From a bacterium (lineage in GTDB: Bacteria > UBP14 > UBA6098 > JAFGQG01), in NCBI GenBank assembly GCA_016930435.1, contig JAFGGQ010000061.1, positions 1-37,192 of the forward strand: a DNA stretch of 37,192 nucleotides, in the 5' to 3' direction. This document shows, one piece after another, positions 10,018 through 19,500 of the stretch. A model generated the notes under the pieces. The model did no database searches. It was not told where the DNA came from and worked only from the letters and a program-made list of their open reading frames with translations. The translations under genes and the position numbers were made by a program. Position 1 is the first letter of the stretch, and each line of letters starts with the position of its first letter.

Positions 10018-11238
10018 ATGGACAAAACTTGTTTTGCATCGATTCAAGATGCGTTAGAAGAGATAAAAAAGGGAAATTTTGTTATTGTAGTGGATGACGA
10101 ATCCCGTGAGAACGAAGGCGATTTCATTATTGCGGCCAGTAAGGCGGGTTCCAAAGATATTAATTTTCTGGCTAAACATGGTCGGGGATTGATCTGCATA
10201 GCTATGACCGGGGAGCGTCTGCAAGAGTTGGATCTTCATCCCATGGTTCGTGATAATACTGCTCTTTTAAAAACCGCGTTCACGGTATCCGTAGATGCTT
10301 TAAAGAATGTAAGTACCGGTATTTCGGCGCATGACAGGGCGACAACGGTCAGGGCGCTTCTGGATTCGGATACGCGGCCCGAAGACCTTGCCCGTCCGGG
10401 CCATGTTTTCCCATTGATGGCAATGGAGGGTGGTGTTCTGCGACGGGCTGGACATACTGAAGCAGCAGTGGACCTGGCTTCTCTTGCCGGGCTATATCCG
10501 GCCGGAGTGCTTTGTGAGATCATGGATGAAGATGGAAGCATGGCCCGGTTACCAAAATTACTTGAAATGGCAAAGACTTTTAATATCAAGATAATTACTA
10601 TACAGGACCTTATTGCTTATCGGCAGAAAACCGAAAAACTGGTAAAAGAGGTTATTGTCGTTGATTGTCCCACCAGGTATGGGCAGTTCAAGCTGCATCT
10701 TTTCGAGAGCATTCTTGATGGGAAACAGCATCCTGCCCTGGTGAAAGGGGAAGTAAAAGGGAAAAAGAAGGTGCTTGTAAGGGTTCATGATGAATGCCTT
10801 ACTGGGGATGTTTTCGGCTCCAAACGCTGTGATTGCGGGGTTCAGTTGGGCTCGGCTTTGATGCAAATAGAAAAGGAGGGCCTCGGAGTATTTCTGTATA
10901 TGCGGCAAGAGGGAAGAGGGATCGGGTTCGGCTCAAAAATGCTGGCTTATCATCTTCAGGAGCTTGGATTGGATACCGTAGAAGCGAACATCCGGCTGGG
11001 TTTTAAACCTGATCTACGGGATTATGGGATCGGGGCTCAAATACTGCAAAGCCTTGGACTGAGCACCATTAGATTACTCACCAATAATCCCCGAAAGGTG
11101 GTTGGACTGGAGGGGTATGGCTTACGTGTTGTGGAAAGGGTACCTATCGAAGTAGTCCCTTTCGATGAGAATATTGAATATTTGAGGACAAAAAAGAAAA
11201 AAATGGGGCATATAATGACCCTGGACGAGGACAAGTAA
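10018..11238 (+). CDS. ribBA: Bifunctional DHBP synthase / GTP cyclohydrolase II
   Basis: This 406-residue fusion supplies both starting branches of riboflavin synthesis. The N-terminal half (about residues 1-205) makes 3,4-dihydroxy-2-butanone 4-phosphate from ribulose 5-phosphate. It shows the acidic [10 protein letters not shown] motif at residues 26-35, [18 protein letters not shown] and HTEAAVDLA. The C-terminal half opens the imidazole ring of GTP. It shows the zinc ligands C260, C271 and C273 in DECLTGD and [12 protein letters not shown], the RQEGRGIG motif and [14 protein letters not shown]. All key residues I can check are present, so both halves look active. It starts 4 nt after ribE and is followed 18 nt later by ribH. 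Confidence 0.97.
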   Translation: MDKTCFASIQDALEEIKKGNFVIVVDDESRENEGDFIIAASKAGSKDINFLAKHGRGLICIAMTGERLQELDLHPMVRDNTALLKTAFTVSVDALKNVSTGISAHDRATTVRALLDSDTRPEDLARPGHVFPLMAMEGGVLRRAGHTEAAVDLASLAGLYPAGVLCEIMDEDGSMARLPKLLEMAKTFNIKIITIQDLIAYRQKTEKLVKEVIVVDCPTRYGQFKLHLFESILDGKQHPALVKGEVKGKKKVLVRVHDECLTGDVFGSKRCDCGVQLGSALMQIEKEGLGVFLYMRQEGRGIGFGSKMLAYHLQELGLDTVEANIRLGFKPDLRDYGIGAQILQSLGLSTIRLLTNNPRKVVGLEGYGLRVVERVPIEVVPFDENIEYLRTKKKKMGHIMTLDEDK

Positions 11239-11256
11239 GAGTTCAAGGAGATATTT

Positions 11257-11730
11257 ATGGTAAAAAATTATGAAGGGCATTTAACTGCCAACGAGATTAA
11301 AGTAGGGATAATCGTGAGCCGGTTCAACGATTTCATCACCAGGAATCTACTGGAAGGAGCCCTGGATTGCTTGAGGCGCCACGGGGCTAACGATAAGCAA
11401 TACGATATAGTCTGGGTTCCCGGAGCATTCGAGATACCGGTTGCCGCTAAAAAGCTGATCAGCAAAGGCGGCTATGATGGTGTTTTATGTCTTGGTGCGG
11501 TGATCAGGGGGGATACCCCTCATTTCGAATACGTTGCGGCCGAGGTGACCAAGGGCATCGCTCAGCTTGGATTGAGCGAGACCTTCCCACTTAGCTATGG
11601 AATTATCACCGCTGACACTATCGAACAAGCCATTGAGAGGGCAGGAACTAAAGCTGGTAATAAAGGCTGGACAGCCGCCCAGAGCCTGCTGGAAATGATC
11701 GACCTGTTCAAGAAAATGCAGATTGGATAA
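11257..11730 (+). CDS. ribH: 6,7-dimethyl-8-ribityllumazine synthase
   Basis: The 157-residue product condenses 5-amino-6-ribitylamino-uracil with the butanone phosphate made by RibBA to give the lumazine substrate of RibE. Recognisable motifs are VSRFNDFIT near the N terminus, VPGAFEIP, the GAVIRGDTPHFEYV block holding the catalytic histidine, and the C-terminal NKGWTAAQSLLEM helix. The length is typical for a subunit of the icosahedral or pentameric enzyme. The start is ATG 11257 with AAGGAG about 7 nt upstream. It lies between ribBA and nusB in the common rib-nusB order, and nusB begins 3 nt after its stop codon. Confidence 0.97.
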   Translation: MVKNYEGHLTANEIKVGIIVSRFNDFITRNLLEGALDCLRRHGANDKQYDIVWVPGAFEIPVAAKKLISKGGYDGVLCLGAVIRGDTPHFEYVAAEVTKGIAQLGLSETFPLSYGIITADTIEQAIERAGTKAGNKGWTAAQSLLEMIDLFKKMQIG

Positions 11731-11732
11731 AG

Positions 11733-12155
11733 TTGGGCAAAAGACGGGAATCAAGACAATTAACCCTCATGGCACTTTACGCCTGGCAGATAGGTAAAAC
11801 ACAAGATCTGTCTAAAATAGAGGCGTACTGCCTGAATTATATGCATTCTCAGGGTGCCGAAACCTTTTTTCACGACCTCCTGAATAATGTCGTGAGTAAT
11901 ATTAAGGAAATTGACTCTATTATTATGGAAAAAAGCCGGAACTGGGATTTCGACCGCATTTCGGTCATTGACAAGAATATCCTTAGGATCGGAATTGCCG
12001 AATTGCTGTACTTTAATGAAATTCCACCTAAAAGCACTATAGATGAAGCTATTGAATTAGCTAAAACCTTCGGCTCGGTTGATTCCTCCAAATTCGTTAA
12101 CGGAATACTGGATGCAGTATTTCATGAAATCCTGAATCCTGAGGAGAGCGTCTAA
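11733..12155 (+). CDS. nusB: Transcription antitermination factor NusB
   Basis: The 140-residue, all-helical product binds boxA RNA with ribosomal protein S10 (NusE) and supports antitermination on rRNA operons. Evidence is the basic N terminus GKRRESRQLTLMALYAWQ, the C-terminal motif IDEAIELAKTFGSVDSSKFVNGILD and the usual length. The start appears to be TTG at 11733: the first in-frame ATG (about 11769) would remove the conserved basic helix that contacts RNA. The gene follows ribH by two nucleotides, an arrangement seen in many bacteria. Its TAA stop directly abuts the GTG of the next gene, which implies translational coupling. Confidence 0.95.
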   Translation: MGKRRESRQLTLMALYAWQIGKTQDLSKIEAYCLNYMHSQGAETFFHDLLNNVVSNIKEIDSIIMEKSRNWDFDRISVIDKNILRIGIAELLYFNEIPPKSTIDEAIELAKTFGSVDSSKFVNGILDAVFHEILNPEESV

Positions 12156-12881
12156 GTGAAGATTGCAGTTTTTTCAGATATTCATGGCAACCTTGAAGCT
12201 TTAAATGTTGCAAAAAAGCTGATCCAGGATTATTCCCCTCATCTGGCGGTTTGTTTGGGTGATATAGTCGGCTACGGACCCAATCCCGCTGAGTGTATCG
12301 ATGAGGTAAGGTCTATAACCCCTTATTGCGTTGCAGGTAACCATGATTTTGCCACGGTAAGAAAGACCTCAATCAGAAATTTCAATGATCGTGCAAAATC
12401 CTCGATTCTATGGACCTCCCGTGTTTTAAGTGAAGAAGCCAGGGGTTTTCTGGCCGGTCTTCCGGAAAGGATAATAAAAGATGGTATTCAATATGTTCAT
12501 TCCAGCCCCTTAAAACCCTTGGACTGGCCTTATATCCTGTCCTATCAGGAGGCCGATGATGCTTTCCCCTGTTTTGATGAACCCCTTTGTTTTATAGGTC
12601 ATTCACACTACCCTTATATCTGGACACAGGGAGAAAAGGGCTTCTACCCACCGGAGAACCAAATGATAATGCTTGATCCCGGAAAAAAACACATCATTAA
12701 TGTTGGCAGTGTTGGTCAACCCCGGGACCATAATCCCAAAGGTTGTATGGTTTTTTACGATAGTTCCCAAAATAGCCTAACTTATATAAGGTTTATTTAC
12801 GAATATAAAAAAACTCAGCAAAAAATAATAGAAGCCGGCCTACCCAAAAATCTTGCTAACAGACTGGCTAAGGGCATTTGA
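12156..12881 (+). CDS. Calcineurin-like metallophosphoesterase (YfcE/MJ0936 type)
   Basis: This 241-residue protein carries the full two-metal phosphoesterase signature: D8 and H10 in FSDIHGN, D36 in LGDIVGYGP, N62 and H63 in AGNHDF, H115, and H149/H151 in GHSHYP. The GDIVGYGPNP spacing and the size match the small single-domain YfcE/MJ0936-like group, which hydrolyses phosphodiesters in vitro. The physiological substrate cannot be told from sequence. The start is GTG at 12156, touching the nusB stop codon, so translation is likely coupled to nusB. The next gene begins 27 nt downstream with its own strong Shine-Dalgarno site. There is no signal peptide, so the protein is cytoplasmic. Confidence 0.9.
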   Translation: MKIAVFSDIHGNLEALNVAKKLIQDYSPHLAVCLGDIVGYGPNPAECIDEVRSITPYCVAGNHDFATVRKTSIRNFNDRAKSSILWTSRVLSEEARGFLAGLPERIIKDGIQYVHSSPLKPLDWPYILSYQEADDAFPCFDEPLCFIGHSHYPYIWTQGEKGFYPPENQMIMLDPGKKHIINVGSVGQPRDHNPKGCMVFYDSSQNSLTYIRFIYEYKKTQQKIIEAGLPKNLANRLAKGI

Positions 12882-12908
12882 AAATTATTACCAGGAGGTT
12901 TTTCGAGT

Positions 12909-15506
12909 ATGAATAATTTTAACGACAGTCCGGAAAAGAAGGGTGACTTCCCCTGGAATTGGCTGAACAGAATCGGCGCTTTTTTTGTTTTTCTGATCAC
13001 TTTCGGTATCTATGCGTTGACGACTCAGGTCTCGGTGTCCTTCTGGGATTGCGGAGAGTTCATAGCCACCTCCTTTACCCTGGGGGTACCTCACCCTCCC
13101 GGGGCGCCGCTGTTCATACTACTTGGACGAGTTATAACCCTCCTTCCCTTGCCCCTTACCCCCACTTTCCTGATAAATTTATACTCCAGTTTCTTCAACG
13201 CCCTGGCTATAACCATCCTATTCTTGATCATAACCTTTACCTTAAGCCGATGGTTCATTAAGGTTGCCAATATCAGCCAGGCTCTGATAGTACTCGCAGG
13301 TGGTATCAGCGGTGCCCTTTTAACCGCATTCTCCGATACCTTCTGGAATAACGCCATTGAAGCCGAGGTTTATGGGGTCTCCATGTTTCTGGTTACACTG
13401 GTGGTTTACCTGGTCATGCTTTGGACCGAGAACCGCAAGGAACCCTGGGCAGATAAATTTCTCGTCTTTATCCCATTTCTATTGTATCTGGGTGTGGGAG
13501 TGCACATGACTACCATGATAATGCTGCCACCATTGTTCCTATATATAATCGTGATTAGCCCTGAAAAGAGAAGGGACCTCCTGTTCTGGTTCACATGGGC
13601 GGTTATTTTTACAGTAGCGACTTCCTTTAAATTATTTATTTTTGCCATGTTATTCGGATTGGTGTTTACCCTGATTGGCTCCCTGGCTTCGTTTGGAGCC
13701 TATGCCCGTAGGTGGCGGCTGGCTTTTATTACTATCCTTGTTTGCGCAATAGGCTTTACTACATACGGGATTATCCCCATTAGGTCCATGCAGGATCCCA
13801 TGATAGACGAGAACGATCCGGAAACACTCTCTGCCTTTGAGGATTATATGGACCGAAAGCAATACGGACAAGATAGCATGTGGAAGGCAATGTTCCAGCG
13901 AAAAGGGGACTGGATCCACCAGTTAGGTTTCAGCCTCAAAAAGGATGGGATTTACAAAACTCCCCAGGGAAAGACTATTAGAGCCGATACTATGCTTGAA
14001 CGGATGGGATTCTGGCGGCAATTTTCAACCCAGATCACCGGAAACCGCAGGGATACTCTGTACGGCTTGATACCATTAGCATTTATAATACTGGGGATAT
14101 GGTGGCAGTATAAAGAGGACAAACGCTGGTGGTTCCTGTTGTTCATGGTTATGTTGGTATCTACGCTGGGGCTTCTGTTTTATATGAATTTTTCGGATGG
14201 CCTGCATGGCACTCGCCTGGAGGTCCGTGTCCGAGATTATTTCTATACTCCGGGATTTATGTTCATGGGGATGTGGACCGGCATTGGGCTTGCTGCCCTG
14301 ATCATGGTCATAAACAGGTTCCTTAAGAAATCGGCAGCAAAGCATCTGGTAAGTGTTATCCTCTCGGTAGCGGTAATTCTGACCCCGGCAATCCCGCTGT
14401 TCGCCAATTATTACACACACGACCGCTCCCGTAACTATATTCCGGAGGACTATGCCTACAATATACTGCAGTCCTGCGATAAAAATGCCATTATCTTTAC
14501 CAACGGGGATAATGATACCTTCCCGGTATGGTTTGTGCAAGCAGTGCAAAGCGTCCGAACGGATGTCCGAGTCGCTAATCTGAGCCTTCTTAATACTAAC
14601 TGGTACATCAAACAACTTAAAAACGAGATGGGGATCAACATCACTTTTTCCGATGACCAGATCGACCGTTTAAGACCCTATAGGACTGAAAATGGGGTTG
14701 TCCGAGTACAGGATATAATGGTCAAACATATCATTAATAATGCCGATGTGGTCGAGGGATCAGATGGGGAACTTTATATAGATCCTCCAATCTACTTTGC
14801 TGTTACCGTATCCCCTGAGAACAAACTGAATTATGACCCCTACCTCTCCATGGAAGGATTGGTCTATAAATTGACTACCGAAAAAGGCAAAAGGCAAGTT
14901 GGGAAAGACAAGATGCATGAAAATCTATTTGAAGTATATCGGTTCCGGGGATTGGCGGATTCCACAATTTTTAAGGATGACAATTCCCAGAAATTACTTC
15001 AGAATTATACTACTGCATTTATGACACTTGCGATGGCTCAAAAACAGGACGGGGAACCAGGTGAAGCTGTAAAGACCATGGAATATGCTAACCAGATTCT
15101 GGGCTATGATTGGAGGTCATACGTTTATCTGGCTAATCTATATGCGGAATCAGGGATGATGAACCAGGCCGAGGACCTTTTCAATGAAACTATGAGTAAG
15201 GACCGGAACAATCCTGAAATCTACCGGGTTTTCGCGGATATTTTTATCAGGGCGAATCAGCAGGAAAGGGGATTGAGCATTTTACGGGATGGCTATAGTA
15301 TGTTTCCTGATGATGAAACCCTGTTCAAAACCCTGGCCTACTATTATAGTAAGCTGGATAAGCAGGGGGAAATGCAGCAACTGGTAAATGAGTGGGTAGC
15401 AAGGCATCCTGAGGACCAGGAGCTCAGTAAATATCTGAGCCGGCCTAAACCCAAAGTCATTCCCGATACTGTCGCAACACCAATTCCCATCGACCAGGAT
15501 ACGTGA
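12909..15506 (+). CDS. DUF2723 GT-C-like membrane protein with C-terminal TPRs
   Basis: This 865-residue protein starts at ATG 12909 with a strong AGGAGG site about 9 nt upstream. The N-terminal half is polytopic and carries the DUF2723 signature: FWDCGEFIATS, then LGVPHPPGAPLF, a pattern distantly like protein O-mannosyltransferases. A soluble part follows with the conserved TNGDNDTFPVWF and VRVANLSLLNT motifs. Residues from about 700 to 840 look like TPR helices, and the C terminus is proline-rich. Such proteins are common in Bacteroidota and relatives, and are thought to transfer sugars from lipid carriers, but the donor and acceptor are unknown. It is co-directional with the metallophosphoesterase gene. 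The next gene, after 100 bp with its own promoter, is a flippase-like protein. Confidence 0.88.
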   Translation: MNNFNDSPEKKGDFPWNWLNRIGAFFVFLITFGIYALTTQVSVSFWDCGEFIATSFTLGVPHPPGAPLFILLGRVITLLPLPLTPTFLINLYSSFFNALAITILFLIITFTLSRWFIKVANISQALIVLAGGISGALLTAFSDTFWNNAIEAEVYGVSMFLVTLVVYLVMLWTENRKEPWADKFLVFIPFLLYLGVGVHMTTMIMLPPLFLYIIVISPEKRRDLLFWFTWAVIFTVATSFKLFIFAMLFGLVFTLIGSLASFGAYARRWRLAFITILVCAIGFTTYGIIPIRSMQDPMIDENDPETLSAFEDYMDRKQYGQDSMWKAMFQRKGDWIHQLGFSLKKDGIYKTPQGKTIRADTMLERMGFWRQFSTQITGNRRDTLYGLIPLAFIILGIWWQYKEDKRWWFLLFMVMLVSTLGLLFYMNFSDGLHGTRLEVRVRDYFYTPGFMFMGMWTGIGLAALIMVINRFLKKSAAKHLVSVILSVAVILTPAIPLFANYYTHDRSRNYIPEDYAYNILQSCDKNAIIFTNGDNDTFPVWFVQAVQSVRTDVRVANLSLLNTNWYIKQLKNEMGINITFSDDQIDRLRPYRTENGVVRVQDIMVKHIINNADVVEGSDGELYIDPPIYFAVTVSPENKLNYDPYLSMEGLVYKLTTEKGKRQVGKDKMHENLFEVYRFRGLADSTIFKDDNSQKLLQNYTTAFMTLAMAQKQDGEPGEAVKTMEYANQILGYDWRSYVYLANLYAESGMMNQAEDLFNETMSKDRNNPEIYRVFADIFIRANQQERGLSILRDGYSMFPDDETLFKTLAYYYSKLDKQGEMQQLVNEWVARHPEDQELSKYLSRPKPKVIPDTVATPIPIDQDT

Positions 15507-15550
15507 TAAAAAGCCTTTTAGGGCTAAGAATATTAATTGAGGTCTGTAAA

Positions 15551-15578
15551 TTGATAGCGTTAGGGGGGACGTTATTAT
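15551..15578 (+). promoter_or_regulatory. Sigma70-type promoter before the UPF0104 gene
   Basis: TTGATA (15551-15556) and TATTAT (15573-15578) with a 16-nt spacer each match five of six consensus bases. The expected start near 15585 gives a leader of about 22 nt. This could give the UPF0104 gene and smc independent transcription within the long rib-to-smc run. Confidence 0.5.
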
Positions 15579-15581
15579 AGT

Positions 15582-15615
15582 AATGATATGGTAAAATAGC
15601 AATGATATGGTAAAA
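15582..15615 (+). repeat. 19-bp-period tandem duplication of the start region
   Basis: The 15-mer AATGATATGGTAAAA occurs at 15582-15596 and again at 15601-15615. The second copy holds the real start codon (ATG 15607). The first copy holds an in-frame-looking ATG (15588) that reads M-V-K and then stops. It looks like a small tandem duplication of the translation start. Confidence 0.85.
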
Positions 15616-16566
15616 AAACCTAAATTTAACTATGCCCTGATTGTTAAATTGCTTATCAGCGCTTTGATCTTGCTTTTCCTGGTTTATAAGCTGGATCTGG
15701 GACTGGTAATGAACCTTTTACGCCGGATAAGTTTCAGCGATATCCTTCTTCTGTTTTTTTGGTATTTGCTTACCGTGCTCGTGACCAGTTTCAGATGGGG
15801 TTTTCTTCTTCGGGCAAAAGGATTAGGCATCTCATTTATCAATACTGTTAGAATTTATCTTATCGGTTTCTTTTTCAATAACTTTTTGCCCACCGGTATA
15901 GGAGGGGATATTGCCCGGGCTTACCATATTTCGCGCATTTCAACAAAACTCAAAGAAGCAGTCGCCTCCATCCTGGTTGAGAGGCTGCTTGGCCTGGTCG
16001 CAACCCTTATGATCGCCCTGCTAATGCTTCCTTTCTGCGCTATAGATTCCAGGTTTAAGATCCTGATTATAGCACTTAATCTCCTGATCTGGATACTGGG
16101 CTTGGCGCTTAGCATTCAGTGGTCTGCAAAACTAATCATTCTGCTGATCACCAAAATCCCTTTCCGGAAAGCAGGTCAGAAGCTGGGTAATCTGGTGGAA
16201 GCTATTCACCTTTTCAGATATAATCCCGGAGCGATATTAAAAGCCTTCTTTTTTTCATTGCTTTATCAGTTTACCCTGATTTTTTATTATTTCTTGGTTA
16301 GCGATGTTTTAAATATTCATGTTGACTTGAAACTCTTTTTAATATTTGTTCCATTGATCTGGGTTATCAGTCTGATTCCGATCTCCCTTAATGCTCTGGG
16401 AGTCAGGGAAGCCGGATTTGCATTTTTTTTCGAGCAGATCGGTCAGCCTGGCAGCGAAGGTTTTATCGTTTCACTTTTGGGATTTACTATTATTGTATGT
16501 GCCAGTTTGATCGGTGGATTGCTATTCCTGCTGGGCAAGGAGAAAGGGAAAAGGGTTGAGACTTAA
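15607..16566 (+). CDS. UPF0104 / LPG-synthetase-type flippase-like membrane protein
   Basis: The 319-residue protein has about eight membrane segments and matches the lysylphosphatidylglycerol synthetase transmembrane family (UPF0104). Signature elements are the NNFLPTGIGGDIARAY motif around residues 95-110 and LNALGVREAGF in the C-terminal third. There is no soluble aminoacyl-transfer domain, so it is the stand-alone membrane type found near glycan and lipid genes, for which a lipid or glycolipid translocation role has been proposed. The start is ATG 15607. No Shine-Dalgarno site is present, and the start lies in a 19-bp tandem duplication. It sits between a GT-C-like gene and smc; the smc ATG follows 6 nt after its stop. 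Confidence 0.88.
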   Translation: MVKKPKFNYALIVKLLISALILLFLVYKLDLGLVMNLLRRISFSDILLLFFWYLLTVLVTSFRWGFLLRAKGLGISFINTVRIYLIGFFFNNFLPTGIGGDIARAYHISRISTKLKEAVASILVERLLGLVATLMIALLMLPFCAIDSRFKILIIALNLLIWILGLALSIQWSAKLIILLITKIPFRKAGQKLGNLVEAIHLFRYNPGAILKAFFFSLLYQFTLIFYYFLVSDVLNIHVDLKLFLIFVPLIWVISLIPISLNALGVREAGFAFFFEQIGQPGSEGFIVSLLGFTIIVCASLIGGLLFLLGKEKGKRVET

Positions 16567-16571
16567 ATGTT

Positions 16572-19500
16572 ATGTACTTAAAAGAACTACATATTAAGGG
16601 ATTTAAATCCTTTCCCAAGGCGATTAGCCTGGAGTTCAGCAAAGGGATTTCGGCTATCATAGGCCCTAATGGCTGTGGCAAAACCAATGTTATGGACGCG
16701 ATTCGCTGGGTATTAGGAGAGCAAAAGACTTCGGCTTTGAGAAGCGATCGTATGTCCGATATTATTTTCAAAGGTACTCAAACCCGCAAGCCAATGGCCG
16801 CGGCAGAGGTATCCATCGTTCTTGGCGAAGCCCAGGGATTACTCCCTAACGATCCGCGACGGTCCGAAATCACCATCACCCGTCAGATGCTTTATTCAGG
16901 CGAAGGAAGCTATTTTATTAATAATCAGCCCTGCAGGCTCAAAGATATCACTCGAATGCTAATGGATACAGGTATCGGTATCTCCTTCTATTCACTCATA
17001 GAACGTTCTATGATCGATAAAATACTGGGAGGAAATCCCGCTGACCGTAGAGCTATTTTTGAGGAAGCTGCTCAAATCATGAAGTATAAAATGGACAAAC
17101 ATACAACCGAATTGAAACTGGAAAGTACCAAGCAGGCCAGGGCAAAAATCCAGATCCAGATCGATGAAAAGAAATTGGCCCTTAAAGAGCTGAAGGGGAA
17201 AGTAGGTCAGGCAAAAAGATACCAAAAATTGGAGGAACAATTGGTGGAGATTATGCTGAAAATCAAGCGTAATCGCTATCATAACCTTGAACAACAGCAA
17301 TCAGCACTCGCTAAAGAAAAGGACGATCATCTTTCGAAATCCCTTATAAAGCAGAACCGAATCAATGAATTAGAAATAGAGAAAGCCGATCTTGAACTTC
17401 AGAAGGGTCAGGTTGATCATGAGGTTCGGCAAACCTCACAGGCTCAAATGAATATTTCCTCAGATCTCCTTGAGCAGAATTCCCTGATGCATAAAAAAAT
17501 GAGCCGTATAGATCTGCTTAAACAAAACATTGAGACTACCGAAACCCAGATCGGCAGCACAAAATTCTTCATTGATAAATTCCATAAAGACCTGAAAGAA
17601 AACTTTACAAATATTGAAAATTTCAAGAAGGAGCTGGATGAACTGGAGGATGATCTCGGCCGGATCACTGCTGAAGGGGATGAGTGTTCCGAAAAACTCC
17701 TTCAAATTAATAATTTAATCTCCCAGGAAGAAGAAAAGGTCGCCAAGGATGAAACCCTTTATTCGGTAAGTATGGGGGAACTTAATGCTATTGAGTCTGA
17801 GCTGAATTTCCTGACTCAGAATAAAACAGAGCTTGGCCAAAAGAAAAACAGGGTCATCAATTCAATTACAGAACTGGAGACTTTGCTATCCGGACTGGAA
17901 AAGGATCATGCTTCAATAGGAGCAGAACTTCAGAGATTTGAGAAGAAAAGTTCAGACCTTCAGGTTGATAAAACGAAACTGGAACAGATGCTAAAGGAAT
18001 TAGAACAGGAGATAAACCAGCTTAATTTGGAACTAAGCAGCAATACTGAGCGTTTGAAGCTGGTTAAAGAGATTGGCCTGCAGTCTATGGAGGATCAAAA
18101 AGGGACGGATAGTCTAATGAAGGATCCTGGTCGATGGGGTTTAAAGGGAAGGCTATCTGAATTGATGACTGTTCAATCTGATTATGCTTCTGGCCTGGAC
18201 ACTTATCTGGGTGAACTCGCCGGAGCCCTGGTAAGTACCAGCCTGCAAAAATCGTTGCAAGCGCTCCAATACCTTAGCAAACAAGGAGGCAAAACAACTA
18301 TTATCATCCCGGATCAACTCCCATCCTCCTCAAATACCTCCTCATTCAATAAAGATATAGCTGTTAATGCTGAGGATGTAGTAGAGGTTAATGAGGAGGT
18401 CAGAGGCCTGAAAAAACTGGTATCCAGATTATGGATATTTAAAGACGGTAGTGGTTTACCCGATGGGGAGGCTGGTCACTTAGACTGGGTTACTATTAAT
18501 GGGGAATATTGCTGCCGGAATGGGATTCTCAGTGGCGGGGCGCGCGAACATCACGAGATAGGCCCGTTCCAGCGCAAACAGGAAGAAGAAAAATTGCAAA
18601 GAGCAAGGGATGTGATCACAAAGAAGGGAGATGAATTAAGATCCCAAAAAGAGATAAACCTTCATAAACTCAGCAGTTATGATGAAGAGTTGTTGAAACT
18701 GTCTGGTGATATTGCCAGACTGGAAAAAGATAAAAATCTGATTAATAATAATATTTCTCAAAAGAGATATGAATTTGAGTTGTACCGGAATGATAAGAAA
18801 GAGCTGGAGGGGCAATTACAGGAAATAGCCCTGAAAAAGCAGGAGCTTGAAAAAAGGGAGAGCGATAAAAAAGCTTTAACCAGCAGCCTTTCAAAAACCT
18901 TGAATGATTTTAGGGCTAAAAAGAAACAACTTGAGAAAGAATATGAAGAACTTCGAATCGCTGAAAGGGAAATTGACCATCGAAGAGGGAGCCTGGATGT
19001 CAAGAGGGTCGGATTAAAGGGCCAATTGCTGAATTCTCAGAGGGAAATAGAACGGTTGCAATTGGAAATCGAGAGCAGGGAGAAATCAATAGTCCAGAAG
19101 CAGGAACAATTAGTAAGTTGGAAAGAAGAAGAAGTCAGGCTTAAAGGTGAGTTAGAAGATGTTCAAGCTGAGATAGACCGGTATTTTAAGCTTCAGGATA
19201 CCAAAGAGGCTGAGCTTTCTCAATTACAGTCCAAGCAGGATGACCTGGCAAAAAAGATATCGGAACTTGGACTGGAAGTGGTAAAAGCAGAAACCGAAAA
19301 GAAACAGATTGACCAGAAAATTAACGATATAGATAAGGAATTACTAAAAATCAATCTGGATAAAGACAATCTTTGTGCTACCGCTAAGAGTGAGTATGGT
19401 GTAGAACTGGATAAGATGGACCCTATTGTATTGAGCTCCAAAGATGAATATGAGCTGAATTCAGAAGCAGAAAAGTTCAGGAATCAATTATCGGAAATCG

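Noticed and set aside
14076-14615. Open frame of 179 codons antisense to the DUF2723 gene
   Set aside because: It is rich in Gln, His and Tyr without a motif, and the opposite strand holds the conserved TNGDNDTFPVWF region of a real gene.
15507-15540. Short AGCC/GGCT hairpin after the DUF2723 gene
   Set aside because: A 4-bp stem without a T-tract is too weak to call a terminator.
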